Assembly (NCBI GenBank): GCA_964599275.1
Contig: CAZRFK010000011.1
Coordinates: forward strand, 1-33,580
Length of the DNA: 33,580 bases
Direction: 5' to 3'
DNA from: PUMD01 sp964599275
GTDB taxonomy: Bacteria; Bacillota; Sulfobacillia; SLMV01
The number at the start of each line of letters is the position of its first letter. Position 1 is the stretch's first letter. The notes below the pieces were generated by a model that worked only from the letters and a program-made list of their open reading frames with translations, ran no database searches and had not been told where the DNA came from. Made by a program: the position numbers and the translations under genes. Positions 1-8,801 of the stretch are shown piece by piece.

Positions 1-297
1 GAGCAGATGACTGCAGTTTTCAGCTGCAGACTGAACGAACCAGAAAGCATAATTAGCCTCTGCGCCTTTGTGGACAACGTGGTCAGCACCTGCTGGAAGT
101 TTGAAGAGCACATCCAGCGGGATTTAACGCCGGACGTTCAGCAGTGTGCGTCACTGTGGAAACACTACGAAAAAACGTTGTCTGAGAGAAGCGTCTAGCT
201 GGTTTCAGAGACTGATTGCTCCCGCCCAGCTTCTCTGCTGTGGCTTTTGATCTCACATTTAAGCCTGATGAACAACGAATAACAGTCAGCGACACTC
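1..297. other. Left-edge stretch without a convincing gene
   Basis: Short open frames exist on both strands, but none has a ribosome binding site or a recognisable protein pattern. I see no tRNA, repeat or clear terminator. It lies downstream of the minus-strand acetyltransferase that ends at 298. Confidence 0.5.
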
Positions 298-1146
298 CTA
301 CTCAAATTTTCCAATCAGGGATGAATGGTATTCAGCCTTTTTGAAGCCCAACTTCTCCGCCACACGCACCGACGGTTCGTTATCAACAGCGCATTCCCAG
401 TGTGGCCTACATCCGCGGGTCAATGATTCCCTGATGAACTCAGACGCAGCTGCTGTGGCCAGCCCCCTGTTGCGCATGTCGGCAGCCGTCTCAATTCCCA
501 TGCCGCACGAATGCCGAGAAACATACTCTGCGGTGCACCAGCAGGCCAGTTGACCTTCCACTACAGCCGCTGTTCCCCAACCCCTCTGCAGGAATCGCTC
601 CACAGAAGGCCACATCCACTCAATCTCCTGAACAACTGCATCCCCTCCATCGGGAAGGTCCAGCAGAAAATCTCTATCGATTGATAAGAATCGGGTATCC
701 TCCGGTTCTTTCGCAGGCGCAGGCTCTGATTCCGCACTGTCATCGTCAACCGGATAAACGTAAAAGCAACCATCCCTGGTTCCCAGCCGGTATTTACCGA
801 AAGATTCCTCGGCCAATCCCTTCAGTTCCTCCATCAAAACTCTCACTCCAAAGTAAAGTGCACCTCTGGCAGATGCCGCCGCACAAATCTCATCCTCAAT
901 TGTGCGTCTGAGGGCGGAGTTATTTCGGGGTGCTTGTCGACCCGCCAGGTAGAACTTGTTGTTACCCTGATCCCAAAGCAGGGCAAATAGCGACGCATCT
1001 TCAGGAGCAAGGATCCACAAACGGCCATCTGTATTTCTGCACAGTATGGAATCGATTACCATCTGCAGCTGACGCCCGGCGAACAGTTCCCTCATATCAT
1101 TCAGCGAATCTGTTGAAATCTCCTCGAGTTTCATCTTCAGTGTCAT
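298..1146 (-). CDS. GNAT-family N-acetyltransferase
   Basis: Probable cytosolic acetyl-CoA-dependent N-acetyltransferase; the substrate cannot be told. The C-terminal third (about residues 165-280) reads as a GNAT domain. The acetyl-CoA loop is RNRGLAT near residue 225, followed by the helix AAASEFI and the late motif DNEPSVRVAEKLGFKK, typical of the last strand and helix of the fold. The N-terminal half has no motif I recognise, an arrangement like the two-part 'GNAT acetyltransferase' families of Firmicutes. The start is uncertain: GGAG directly abuts the ATG at 1146, so the in-frame ATG at 1134 (12 nt from GGAG) or the CTG at 1140 (6 nt) may be used. It follows the M20 amidohydrolase on the same strand after about 56 nt and could be co-transcribed with it. 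Confidence 0.8.
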   Translation of the reverse strand: MTLKMKLEEISTDSLNDMRELFAGRQLQMVIDSILCRNTDGRLWILAPEDASLFALLWDQGNNKFYLAGRQAPRNNSALRRTIEDEICAAASARGALYFGVRVLMEELKGLAEESFGKYRLGTRDGCFYVYPVDDDSAESEPAPAKEPEDTRFLSIDRDFLLDLPDGGDAVVQEIEWMWPSVERFLQRGWGTAAVVEGQLACWCTAEYVSRHSCGMGIETAADMRNRGLATAAASEFIRESLTRGCRPHWECAVDNEPSVRVAEKLGFKKAEYHSSLIGKFE

Positions 1147-1202
1147 CTCCTGTCCCCAACAACTCCCCTTGCAGAGACCAACATGGTCGGCAGGTCAGTT
1201 TG

Positions 1203-2471
1203 CTAGCCGTTTAAAGCACTCATGGCAATCAGTGAATGCAGAGCTGCCCCTCTGTGCAGCTGGGATTCATCCACATCAAAATTGGGGTTGTGGTGGGGAT
1301 AATCTGAACCGACATCTGTATTTCCTGTACCCATCAAAATGAAGGCTCCAGGTTTTTCAAGAAGATATTGTGCAAAATCCTCCCCTGAAAGGACCGGCTT
1401 CCCGCTTATAACACCATCTCCAAACAGCTTCTCTGCGGCAGACCGAGCCAGCTCAGCTTCGGTTTTTGTGTTGACAGTTGGAGGAAAAGCTGCAAGATTA
1501 TCAAACTCAGATTGCAAACCATTCATCCGCGCCACACGTCGCCCAATATCCTGGGTCCGAGCAAGCAGCTTCTGTCTCACTTCGTCGTCAAAAGCCCTGA
1601 TGGTACCCCGCATTCTGGCCAGCTGCGGGATAACCCCCCAGTCCGCCTCAGATACAAATGATTCCACGCTGATGAGCGAGGGACTTCGGGCATCAATTTC
1701 TCGGGCATCCATCCTGTAAAGAGCATCGACTATCTCATGTGCCGCCAACAGGGGATCACCGGTCTCATGGGGAGCAGAACTGTGTCCGCCGCCCCCTTGA
1801 ACCTCAAGCCAGAAGCAGTCAACCGAAGCCATCATCGCCCCCTTATTTATCATAACTTGCCCGGATTCAAAAGGAGACCAGACGTGAATGCCAAAGACAG
1901 AATCGACATCTTCCAACACACCGGCTTTTAACATCAATTTGGCTCCACAGCCGCGTTCCTCGTCAGGTTGAAAAAGAAACTTCACCCTTCCGCTGATGCT
2001 TTCTCTCATTTCAGCCAGAATTTCTGCAGCACCAAGCAGCATAGCAACGTGTGCATCATGACCGCACGCATGCATCACTCCGGATACTGAAGAACGGAAA
2101 TCCCTGGCCGCCGGAAGATGCTCTGAGTTTCGGCTCTCTGTCACCTTAATGGCATCCATATCAGCCCGGAGCATGACGGTTTTTCCCGGCTTATTTCCTT
2201 GCAGCTCACCTACGACACCAGTCACACCGTGTTCGGGGCTCATCTCCTCACCCATCTCACCAAGTTCGTCCTGAATATCTTCTACCGTGTATAAATTTGT
2301 CCTGGTTTCGATATTCAGATCCCGCAGTTTACTCTCAACAAACCTGGTAGTGTCATGTTCCTCAAGCCCCAATTCAGGGTACTTGTGCAGGTGTCTGCGG
2401 TAGCTGATAATCTCTTTTTTCAACTCACCAGCTCGCGTCCTGATTTCTCCGATGATCTCTTCGTTGAGCAC
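1203..2471 (-). CDS. M20-family amidohydrolase/peptidase (M20D-like)
   Basis: Zinc-dependent hydrolase of the aminoacylase/N-acyl-amino-acid or IAA-amino-acid hydrolase type, which cleaves an amide bond to release an amino acid; the exact substrate is unknown. Signature pieces are RRHLHKYPELGLEE (residues 25-38), LRADMDAI (101-108), the metal-binding MHACGHDAH (133-141), QPDEERGCGA near 168, the dimerisation-domain GGGGHSSAPHETGDP, and the late LSGEDFAQYL and HHNPNFDVDE motifs. At 422 residues it is slightly longer than typical M20D enzymes (about 390). The surplus is an acidic insertion at about residues 58-82. The start is GTG, preceded by GGGGGTG. No signal peptide is visible, so it is cytosolic. 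Family assignment is secure; substrate is not. Confidence 0.9.
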   Translation of the reverse strand: MLNEEIIGEIRTRAGELKKEIISYRRHLHKYPELGLEEHDTTRFVESKLRDLNIETRTNLYTVEDIQDELGEMGEEMSPEHGVTGVVGELQGNKPGKTVMLRADMDAIKVTESRNSEHLPAARDFRSSVSGVMHACGHDAHVAMLLGAAEILAEMRESISGRVKFLFQPDEERGCGAKLMLKAGVLEDVDSVFGIHVWSPFESGQVMINKGAMMASVDCFWLEVQGGGGHSSAPHETGDPLLAAHEIVDALYRMDAREIDARSPSLISVESFVSEADWGVIPQLARMRGTIRAFDDEVRQKLLARTQDIGRRVARMNGLQSEFDNLAAFPPTVNTKTEAELARSAAEKLFGDGVISGKPVLSGEDFAQYLLEKPGAFILMGTGNTDVGSDYPHHNPNFDVDESQLHRGAALHSLIAMSALNG

Positions 2472-2525
2472 AGATACACCCCCGGCGATGATATTTGTAC
2501 TTTCCCGGCTGCGTCTTACAGAGAT

Positions 2526-3044
2526 TTACACGGTTTCTGGTTTGCCTATCTCTTCTCCGAGCGTGTCGACAGAAACCTCCTTGATGCGTTGAGGGACCAG
2601 CGGCTTGTCATTCCCATCGCATTCAACTTCCACTATTTCATCGACCACATCCATGCCCTCGGTCACTTTACCAAAAGCCGCATACTGACCATCCAGGTGA
2701 GCCGACCTGTCCACCATGATGAAAAACTGTGAACCAGCAGAATCTGGATGTGACGAACGGGCCATGGACAAGACACCGCGTTCGTGTTCGATGGGATTTT
2801 TGAATCCGTTGTTAGAGAACTCCCCCTTGATATTGTAGCCGGGACCACCCCTACCGGTCCCCTCGGGACATCCACCCTGGATCATGAAGCCGGGAATCAC
2901 CCGGTGAAAAGTAAGGCCGTCATAGAAGCCATCCTGTGCTAAAGAAACGAAGTTACTCACCGTATTGGGTGCAGCCTCTTTGTCCAACTCCGCAACTATT
3001 ACTCCACCATTTTCCATTTCAAGCGTTACAACGGGGTTTGTCAA
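2526..3044 (-). CDS. Cyclophilin-type peptidyl-prolyl cis-trans isomerase
   Basis: Catalyses cis-trans isomerisation of Xaa-Pro bonds during protein folding. The 172-residue protein is a single cyclophilin domain: FHRVIPGFMIQGG (46-58) carries the catalytic Arg and Gln, SAGSQFFIM (102-110) forms the substrate pocket, and HLDG (116-119) and FGKV (124-127) complete the signature. There is no signal peptide or membrane segment, so it is the short cytosolic bacterial form. The start is TTG at 3044 with AGAGGAAG upstream. A 10-bp palindrome (ACTGTACAGT, 3069-3078) lies in the leader. It faces the same way as its neighbours but is separated from nadA by about 200 nt. Confidence 0.93.
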   Translation of the reverse strand: MTNPVVTLEMENGGVIVAELDKEAAPNTVSNFVSLAQDGFYDGLTFHRVIPGFMIQGGCPEGTGRGGPGYNIKGEFSNNGFKNPIEHERGVLSMARSSHPDSAGSQFFIMVDRSAHLDGQYAAFGKVTEGMDVVDEIVEVECDGNDKPLVPQRIKEVSVDTLGEEIGKPETV

Positions 3045-3250
3045 AAAATCTTCCTCTCTATGAGTTTCACTGTACAGTATTTTTCATTGAAAAAGTCCAT
3101 CCATTCTCACTGTCAAACTGCGGCAGGACTGCGATGAATATATCCCCAAAAACACAGATTAAGTCCCGATACCGTCTTCTCTGACTTTCCTTTGGGTTCC
3201 TGCCGCTTCCATGAGGATGAACGTTTCAGTCAGTATATGACTTTATTTTT

Positions 3251-4321
3251 TCAGCTGCTGAGGTCGAGCATTCTCTCCAGAGCGAGTCGGGCTCCTTCGG
3301 CCACCTGAGGTGCAACAGAGATTCGAAACTCATCGGCGGTTTTATTTTCCATCTGCTCCAGTAGATGCAGGAGTTTCTTCCTGGTGATTTTCATCATATC
3401 CTCACAGGGTCCTGCTGTAGAACCGAGAACATTAACCTTCCTGTCGGAATACTGCTGATCCAACCGGTGCACCAGATTCGTTTCTGTACCAACAGCCCAG
3501 ACTGTATCGGGCCCGGCATCGCTCACGGCACTACGAATGAATTCGGTGGAGCCACTGCAATCTGCTTTACTGACCGCCTCAGGTTTACATTCTGGATGAA
3601 CGACCACGCGCCCGTTCGGATGAGCACGGCGAAATTGGAGAATATCTTCTACTCCGAAATCCTGATGCACTGGGCAAAATCCATCCCAGAGAATAACCTT
3701 TGGATCTCCGCTACCATGAAATTGGTCCTTACACCGGTCGTAAATAGCAATTTCATCACTGCCGATTCCCATCCTCTTTGCGGTATTAGTTCCCAGACAC
3801 CAATCGGGCAGAAACAGCAACCGTTCTCCCTCCTCTAAGGCAAAGGAAAAAGCCTCAAAAGCACTGGAAGAAGTACAGGTCAGCCCGCCATGACGTCCAC
3901 AAAAATCCTTTATAGCAGCGGTTGAATTGACATAGGTTACCGGGATGACAGAATCGCCCCACCTTCGAACAATGCGATCCCAGCAGGTAGAAACGTCAAC
4001 TACATTGGCCATATCCGCCATCTCGCATCCCGCATCAGTATCCGGCATGAACACTCTCTGGTCAGCGTCTGTCAATATATCGGCAGTTTCTGCCATAAAG
4101 TGCACCCCCAGAAATACGATATCTGATGCGGTACTATCGGCTGCCTGTCGGGCAAGAAGGAATGAGTCTCCCTGAAGATCAGAAAAACCTATCACATCAT
4201 CCCTCTGATAATGATGTCCCAGCATTAACAGTGAATTACCTCGTTTCGATTTGATTTCGTTTATACGTTGAACTATTTGTCCATCAGTAAGATTGGTGTA
4301 TTTATCAGATGCAGTTGTCAT
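3251..4321 (-). CDS. nadA: Quinolinate synthase A
   Basis: Condenses iminoaspartate with dihydroxyacetone phosphate to quinolinate in de novo NAD synthesis, using an oxygen-sensitive [4Fe-4S] cluster. The three cluster cysteines are visible as Cys149 (GGLTCTSS), Cys245 (HPECKPEAV) and Cys306 (GPCEDMM). LMLGHHYQRDDV near residue 32, GVHFMAETADIL near 72 and VTYVNSTAAIK near 128 are family signatures. Length (356) is normal. Translation is coupled to nadC: the nadC stop is 2 nt before the nadA ATG, and the nadA ribosome binding site (GGGAGG) lies inside the last nadC codons. nadB is not in the window, so iminoaspartate must come from a gene elsewhere (nadB or an aspartate dehydrogenase). Confidence 0.97.
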   Translation of the reverse strand: MTTASDKYTNLTDGQIVQRINEIKSKRGNSLLMLGHHYQRDDVIGFSDLQGDSFLLARQAADSTASDIVFLGVHFMAETADILTDADQRVFMPDTDAGCEMADMANVVDVSTCWDRIVRRWGDSVIPVTYVNSTAAIKDFCGRHGGLTCTSSSAFEAFSFALEEGERLLFLPDWCLGTNTAKRMGIGSDEIAIYDRCKDQFHGSGDPKVILWDGFCPVHQDFGVEDILQFRRAHPNGRVVVHPECKPEAVSKADCSGSTEFIRSAVSDAGPDTVWAVGTETNLVHRLDQQYSDRKVNVLGSTAGPCEDMMKITRKKLLHLLEQMENKTADEFRISVAPQVAEGARLALERMLDLSS

Positions 4322-4323
4322 GG

Positions 4324-5172
4324 TTAACCTCCCTGACTTTTAAAAACGTCGATAACATTCATACTGAAATCGACTGGTGCAGCAGAGTGGGTTAAATAGC
4401 CCATGGATATAAGATCCACTCCGCAGGCTGCTACCTCGGCTATGGATTCCGGAGTCATCCCCCCCGATGCCTCAACCATGGCGCTGCCGGTAACCAACTG
4501 CACTGCCTCGCGCATCTTTTTCACAGGCATGTTGTCAAGCATGATTATGTCCGCCCCGGCCTCAACAGCCTCCTGAACCTGCTGTAGTGTCTCGGTTTCC
4601 ACCTCAATTTTGACTGTTGGACCTACCCTATCACGGGCCCGGTTCACAGCTTCGGTGATTCCTCCAGCGACAAATAAATGGTTTTCTTTTATCAGGACAG
4701 CATCATCCAGCCCCATGCGATGGTTTTGACCTCCTCCCGCGCGAACAGCTCCCTTTTCGAGATAGCGCAAACCAGGGGTAGTCTTGCGAGTATCGATTAT
4801 TTCAGTATCGGTATCAGCGACAGACTTAACCGCTCTTGAAGTGGCCGTTGCTATACCAGATAGACGCTGCAGGAAATTTAAGGCCACGCGTTCGGCTGTG
4901 AGAACACCCCGCCCTGGCCCGCAAACTTCTGCAATCACATCTCCCTCAGCAATGGAGTCACCTTCAATGAAGTCACTTTCTAAATCTATCAATTGGTCTG
5001 TTAACACAAAGGCCTGCCGGGCTGCTTCCAATCCTGCCAATATGCCCTGTTGGCGCGATGTTATTTCTGCGACAACATTTTGATCTTTTTCGACAACTGA
5101 GTTGCTGGTAATGTCACCCCACCCAACATCCTCAGCAAGCGCTCGTCTGATCGTTTTCTGCAGATGGAACAT
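4324..5172 (-). CDS. nadC: Nicotinate-nucleotide pyrophosphorylase (carboxylating)
   Basis: Quinolinate phosphoribosyltransferase: converts quinolinate and PRPP to nicotinate mononucleotide, CO2 and pyrophosphate, the step after NadA. Diagnostic motifs are ALAEDVGWGDITS (11-23), NFLQRLSGIAT (99-109), DTRKTTPGLR (127-136), GGGQNHRMGLDDA (146-158), KENHL (162-166) and the C-terminal phosphate-binding segment VEASGGMTPESI. Length (282) is standard. The ATG at 5172 has a strong AGGAGG 7 nt upstream. It is the first gene of a two-gene operon with nadA, expressed from the promoter at 5199-5227. Confidence 0.97.
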   Translation of the reverse strand: MFHLQKTIRRALAEDVGWGDITSNSVVEKDQNVVAEITSRQQGILAGLEAARQAFVLTDQLIDLESDFIEGDSIAEGDVIAEVCGPGRGVLTAERVALNFLQRLSGIATATSRAVKSVADTDTEIIDTRKTTPGLRYLEKGAVRAGGGQNHRMGLDDAVLIKENHLFVAGGITEAVNRARDRVGPTVKIEVETETLQQVQEAVEAGADIIMLDNMPVKKMREAVQLVTGSAMVEASGGMTPESIAEVAACGVDLISMGYLTHSAAPVDFSMNVIDVFKSQGG

Positions 5173-5198
5173 CTGTTAACCTCCTGTGTTTTGGACAT

Positions 5199-5227
5199 AT
5201 TATCGATATATACTCCTGTATTGTCAA
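5199..5227 (-). promoter_or_regulatory. Promoter of the nadC-nadA operon
   Basis: On the minus strand a consensus TTGACA (5222-5227) is separated by exactly 17 nt from GATAAT (5199-5204), a near-perfect housekeeping sigma-factor promoter. It lies about 27 nt ahead of the nadC start, leaving a very short untranslated leader. Confidence 0.85.
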
Positions 5228-5228
5228 A

Positions 5229-5242
5229 TGAGTTTACACTCA
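5229..5242. promoter_or_regulatory. Inverted repeat abutting the nadCA -35 box (candidate operator)
   Basis: TGAGT-TTAC-ACTCA on the plus strand is a perfect 5-bp inverted repeat with a 4-nt centre, one nucleotide upstream of the -35 box. Its place suggests binding of a regulator of NAD synthesis. I do not recognise it as a specific known operator (e.g. NiaR or NadR), so the regulator is unknown. Confidence 0.45.
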
Positions 5243-5355
5243 GAATTAGCTGTTTTTTCTCAAACTAAGTGTCTATGCATTGTGAATGTCTAAAAAAATG
5301 CTGGGGTAATTGTAAGCTGAGCACAAAATACATTGATAAAAAACAAAGGATAGTG

Positions 5356-5384
5356 CCGTTGAGCTTTCACGCTCGTTTTTGGCA
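5356..5384 (+). terminator. Short hairpin with T-run in the leader of the small ORF
   Basis: GAGC-tttcac-GCTC followed by GTTTTT, flanked by an outer GCC/GGC pairing. It resembles a weak intrinsic terminator or attenuator. It lies about 55 nt upstream of the small membrane-protein ORF at 5439, so it could attenuate that gene. The stem is only 4 bp plus the outer pairs. Confidence 0.3.
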
Positions 5385-5438
5385 AGGACGAAAACTATAC
5401 AGGTGGGCTCAAATACCAAATCAGTCGGAGGTGAAAAA

Positions 5439-5555
5439 CTGAGCAGGACTCTTATACGTCCAGCAGGCTGTCCGTTCTTTGCGCTCGGTTACTACATCCT
5501 GGCTGGGAGCTTATTTCTGGCGCTGCTCGGTGGTGGGCGGTTTGCCCTCGCCTGA
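5439..5555 (+). CDS. Putative 38-residue membrane peptide, CTG start
   Basis: A short frame with a very good ribosome binding site, GGAGG at 5427-5431, exactly 7 nt from an in-frame CTG at 5439. The peptide begins MSRTLIRPAG, followed by a hydrophobic stretch (about residues 14-31, including FALGYYILAGSLFLALLGGG), then a short tail ending in TGA. This is the layout of a single-pass small membrane protein with a basic N-terminus. An in-frame GTG at 5403 would add 12 residues but has no ribosome binding site. The gene stands alone between the divergent nadC promoter and the 3' end of the c-di-GMP protein gene. I do not recognise the family. The strong site and membrane-like composition argue for a real gene; the rare start codon and short length argue against. 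Confidence 0.42.
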   Translation: MSRTLIRPAGCPFFALGYYILAGSLFLALLGGGRFALA

Positions 5556-5927
5556 ATGATCGCATAAACTCCAAACAATTAAAATCTGACTATCTCGTAT
5601 CCAAACTGACAGCAAGCAGATCAGACTATTATTGCGCACTGCCCTTTACGATAATGAACTGCTCCACTTCTATCAGACCTGGTGACCCCTGACAAGATCT
5701 CTGCTCTGTTTCTTGTTTGCCCTGTTGATGAAGATGGGTTGCAAATGTGAACTACCTCCAGTAAGTCTTGGCTGCGTTTTCACGTTGCAGGAGGCTTCGA
5801 GGTATGGAACTGTCAAGAAAAGATTCGTCCGGCCAGCAAAGCAAAGGAGTGCAAGCGGACCTGTTGCCGCTACGGTTAAAAGCACTCCAACCCCTGACGC
5901 AATCTGAAAATGGTTCACTGCAAAACA
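5556..5927. other. Non-coding stretch between small ORF and c-di-GMP gene
   Basis: Open frames here lack ribosome binding sites and look like random translation. There is one loose inverted repeat (CCTCC near 5756 with GGAGG near 5790). I see no tRNA or clear terminator for the minus-strand gene, whose stop codon lies at 5928. Confidence 0.4.
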
Positions 5928-8801
5928 TCATCCCTCTTTACAATCTGCACTGTCCTGAAAGATATCCAGAAAAACCTCAACAATATCAGGGTCGAAGTGA
6001 GTACCTGCTCCTTTACGAATCTCTTCCACTGCCTCCTCATGGGAGAGCGATTCACTGTACGGTCTTTCACTGATCATGGCATCATAAGCATCAACTACAG
6101 TTGTAATCCGTGCAAGCAGGGGGATTTCCTCTCCCTCGAGACCATCAGGATAACCGGACCCATCCCACCGCTCATGGTGATGCAGAATTTCCTCCGCCAC
6201 ATGGGCAAACTCTGTTGTTCTACTGGCAATGCGGTAGCCTACCTCAGGGTGCGTTTTAAGTATCTCCCATTCATTATCGGTAAGCGCATCAGACTTTTTC
6301 AATATTGCTTCGGGAACATTGGTCTTACCTATATCATGCAGTGATATTAGCAGTTTGAGGTTTTCGGCTTCAGAGGGATCAATATCCAGAGCTTCGGCAA
6401 TCATCTGAGATGTCCTCTGCATGCGTGCCACGTGCTCCTGGGTTTCGTGGCTCTTGGCACCAAGAGTTTGCAACAGGGCATCCAGTATACTGCTTCGAGC
6501 GCTGTGTGACTCGGATAATTTCTTCCGATACATGCGGCTTTCGGCCCGTTTAATGATTTCCTGCAGCTCCTCAGCCTCATCATTTTTGCATGCATAACCT
6601 ATAGCAAGAGACAGGGGCATACCTGTACTTCCTATTTTTTCATCTGCACAAGCTTGTACAATGCGCTTGACTATCTGCCCTGCCTGCTGATGGGAGGTTT
6701 CAGGCAGGATGATCAAGAATTCGTCACCACCCCAACGTGCAAGCAGATCACTTGAACGAACATTTTCCTCAAGAATTTCGGCTGTACGCTGCAGCACTTT
6801 ATCTCCCATGCCATGTCCGAAAGAATCGTTCACAAATTTAAGTCCATTGAGGTCAGCCATGATAATTCCTAACGGGAGATCGTCACCATTGTCTATATCC
6901 TCAATCTGTTCTTTCATCCATGCACGATTTTGAATACCGGTCAGCTCATCATGGTAACTCAGATAGCGCAGTTTTTCTTCAATTTTTCGCCGCTCAGTGA
7001 TATCCCTGATCAATGCCATAACCTCATCATCACCGGCCGGCACCAATCGGGCTTCAAACCAGCAATCGCCATCCGGAACGGACAATAAATATTCAACTTC
7101 CTGCAGATCTCCTGTCTGCAGGGTCCTGCAGATCCCATCAATCAATACATTACCTTCATCTTCGGGGAGAATATCAGTAACTTTTTCACCTGAAAGCTGT
7201 TCTGCGGGCAGATACAGCTTGCCCTCAGACTCATTCAATACGTCCAGATACCTGCCCTGTCTATCAAACCTGATGATGATATCAGGAATCAGTTCCAGAA
7301 TAAAACGAGTGTACTGTTCACTCTTTTGCAGCTGCTGAACAGCCCGATAACGTTCCGTCACATCTGCAAACACCAGCACAGCTCCCCGGGGACTTCCCTG
7401 TTCTACTCTGATCGGTGTAGCGATCACTGATATGAAGCGGGTTGTTCCATCGCGAGCCACCAAAACAGATTCCTCAGTAAACTCAACCTGTTCTGCGGTT
7501 CTAAGAACTTCCTGCACAGGTTTTCTTTGCGAGCTGCGATCGGTAATTTTTCGAACCTGAAAAACTGACTCGATGGGGCGTCCAACTGAATCGTCCTGCG
7601 ACCATCCGGTCAGTTCTTCTGCTCTGCGGTTCATGGCAGTAACTTTTCCCTCAGTATCGGTGGCAATAACTCCATCCCCAATGGACTGCAGAGTTACATA
7701 CAGATTTTCTCTGCTTTCCTGCAGATCCTTGACGACTTTCTTTCTCTGTACACCCTGGCTTATCATTCTGGCCAGAGTAGAAACCAACCAGCGTTCCTCT
7801 GGTAAAAAACCACTATTCAAACGGTAGACCTGAATGGAGCCCTTTTTCTGGTCATCTAAAGTTATGTCAGCAGTAATTTCGTACTCAGTTTCCTCAAAAT
7901 CATCAGCCCTGAATTCGCAACCATCATAGATAATTCGAGCGAACGTAAGATTCGGCTCCTTGAAGGCAGGAACTATGAAATCCACCGATTCCGCAAGCAG
8001 TTCCTCGATACCAAGTTCGGGATTACTGAGCACCTCGGCCATTCTGTATAGACAATTTAATTCTTTGACTCGCTCACGGAGATTTTCGGTCTGCTCCTTA
8101 AGCCGCCTCTCCATCTCTTTGCGAGACGTAATGTTGCGAATAACTGCCATGACTTCTCCGTTATCAGTGGCCGTCATTCTGGCCTCGTATTCCTGAGTCT
8201 GTTTCTTTACTTCCATTTCATATTCGAAAATCTGTATCTCTGAGGTGTCCAGGGCTTGCTTCAGCTTGGCTGAGAAAATCTCTACTGCTTCAGTATTCCC
8301 AAAATCCTCTACGTTTTTGCCAATCATGTTCTGGGAAGGTTCAACGAGTTGGCTTTCATCCTGAGCCCAAACATCAATAATCTCCCCATCTTCACTATAA
8401 ATCAGCAGGGTATCAGGCATTACTTCCATAAGCTGACTCAAATACTTTTCCCTCTGTTTGAGCGTTCTGGTTTGTTCTCTGATCAAATTGACGCCGTATC
8501 CGACAAATCCTGCCATTAGGAAGTATGTAATGATGAAACTCACTGTCTTCAGGACATCACCACCATGATTGAGAAAACCAAAAATTACAGAAACTCCACC
8601 CCATACAGCGGCTGCAACCCCCCACCGCAAACCCCACTTATAGGATGATGCAATAACAAAGAACAGGCCAGATAACCCTACCGCAAACAGAGAATTATTG
8701 ATTGCAACTACAGGGAGCAAAAAACCACTGACCACAATGCATATCCTCAGTAATGTGTTCATCAAAGTAGGTTTTATGGATAAACTGGGTCTTGTTTTCA
8801 A
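5928..8801 (-). CDS. Membrane-bound PAS/GAF-GGDEF-HD-GYP c-di-GMP turnover protein
   Basis: Bifunctional signalling protein combining a diguanylate cyclase-type GGDEF domain with an HD-GYP phosphodiesterase. The N-terminus has four or five membrane segments (about residues 10-95). A PAS domain follows (about 115-225), then a GAF-like region (250-365), two further PAS domains (370-490 and 495-605), GGDEF (610-780) and HD-GYP (795-950). The GGDEF motif (ARWGGDEF, near 690) is intact and preceded by an inhibitory-site motif RSSD. HDIGK (near 820) and HHHERWDGSGYPDGL (near 880) are intact. The open frame extends to a GTG at 8888, but TAGGAGG sits inside that extension. I therefore chose the TTG at 8801, although its 13-nt spacing is long; ATC or ATT codons nearer the site or a downstream ATG are alternatives. 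It is divergent from a second GGDEF/HD-GYP gene. Confidence 0.9.
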   Translation of the reverse strand: MKTRPSLSIKPTLMNTLLRICIVVSGFLLPVVAINNSLFAVGLSGLFFVIASSYKWGLRWGVAAAVWGGVSVIFGFLNHGGDVLKTVSFIITYFLMAGFVGYGVNLIREQTRTLKQREKYLSQLMEVMPDTLLIYSEDGEIIDVWAQDESQLVEPSQNMIGKNVEDFGNTEAVEIFSAKLKQALDTSEIQIFEYEMEVKKQTQEYEARMTATDNGEVMAVIRNITSRKEMERRLKEQTENLRERVKELNCLYRMAEVLSNPELGIEELLAESVDFIVPAFKEPNLTFARIIYDGCEFRADDFEETEYEITADITLDDQKKGSIQVYRLNSGFLPEERWLVSTLARMISQGVQRKKVVKDLQESRENLYVTLQSIGDGVIATDTEGKVTAMNRRAEELTGWSQDDSVGRPIESVFQVRKITDRSSQRKPVQEVLRTAEQVEFTEESVLVARDGTTRFISVIATPIRVEQGSPRGAVLVFADVTERYRAVQQLQKSEQYTRFILELIPDIIIRFDRQGRYLDVLNESEGKLYLPAEQLSGEKVTDILPEDEGNVLIDGICRTLQTGDLQEVEYLLSVPDGDCWFEARLVPAGDDEVMALIRDITERRKIEEKLRYLSYHDELTGIQNRAWMKEQIEDIDNGDDLPLGIIMADLNGLKFVNDSFGHGMGDKVLQRTAEILEENVRSSDLLARWGGDEFLIILPETSHQQAGQIVKRIVQACADEKIGSTGMPLSLAIGYACKNDEAEELQEIIKRAESRMYRKKLSESHSARSSILDALLQTLGAKSHETQEHVARMQRTSQMIAEALDIDPSEAENLKLLISLHDIGKTNVPEAILKKSDALTDNEWEILKTHPEVGYRIASRTTEFAHVAEEILHHHERWDGSGYPDGLEGEEIPLLARITTVVDAYDAMISERPYSESLSHEEAVEEIRKGAGTHFDPDIVEVFLDIFQDSADCKEG

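Noticed and set aside
7..198. 63-codon plus-strand frame at the left edge
   Set aside because: No ribosome binding site and no recognisable family; probably chance.
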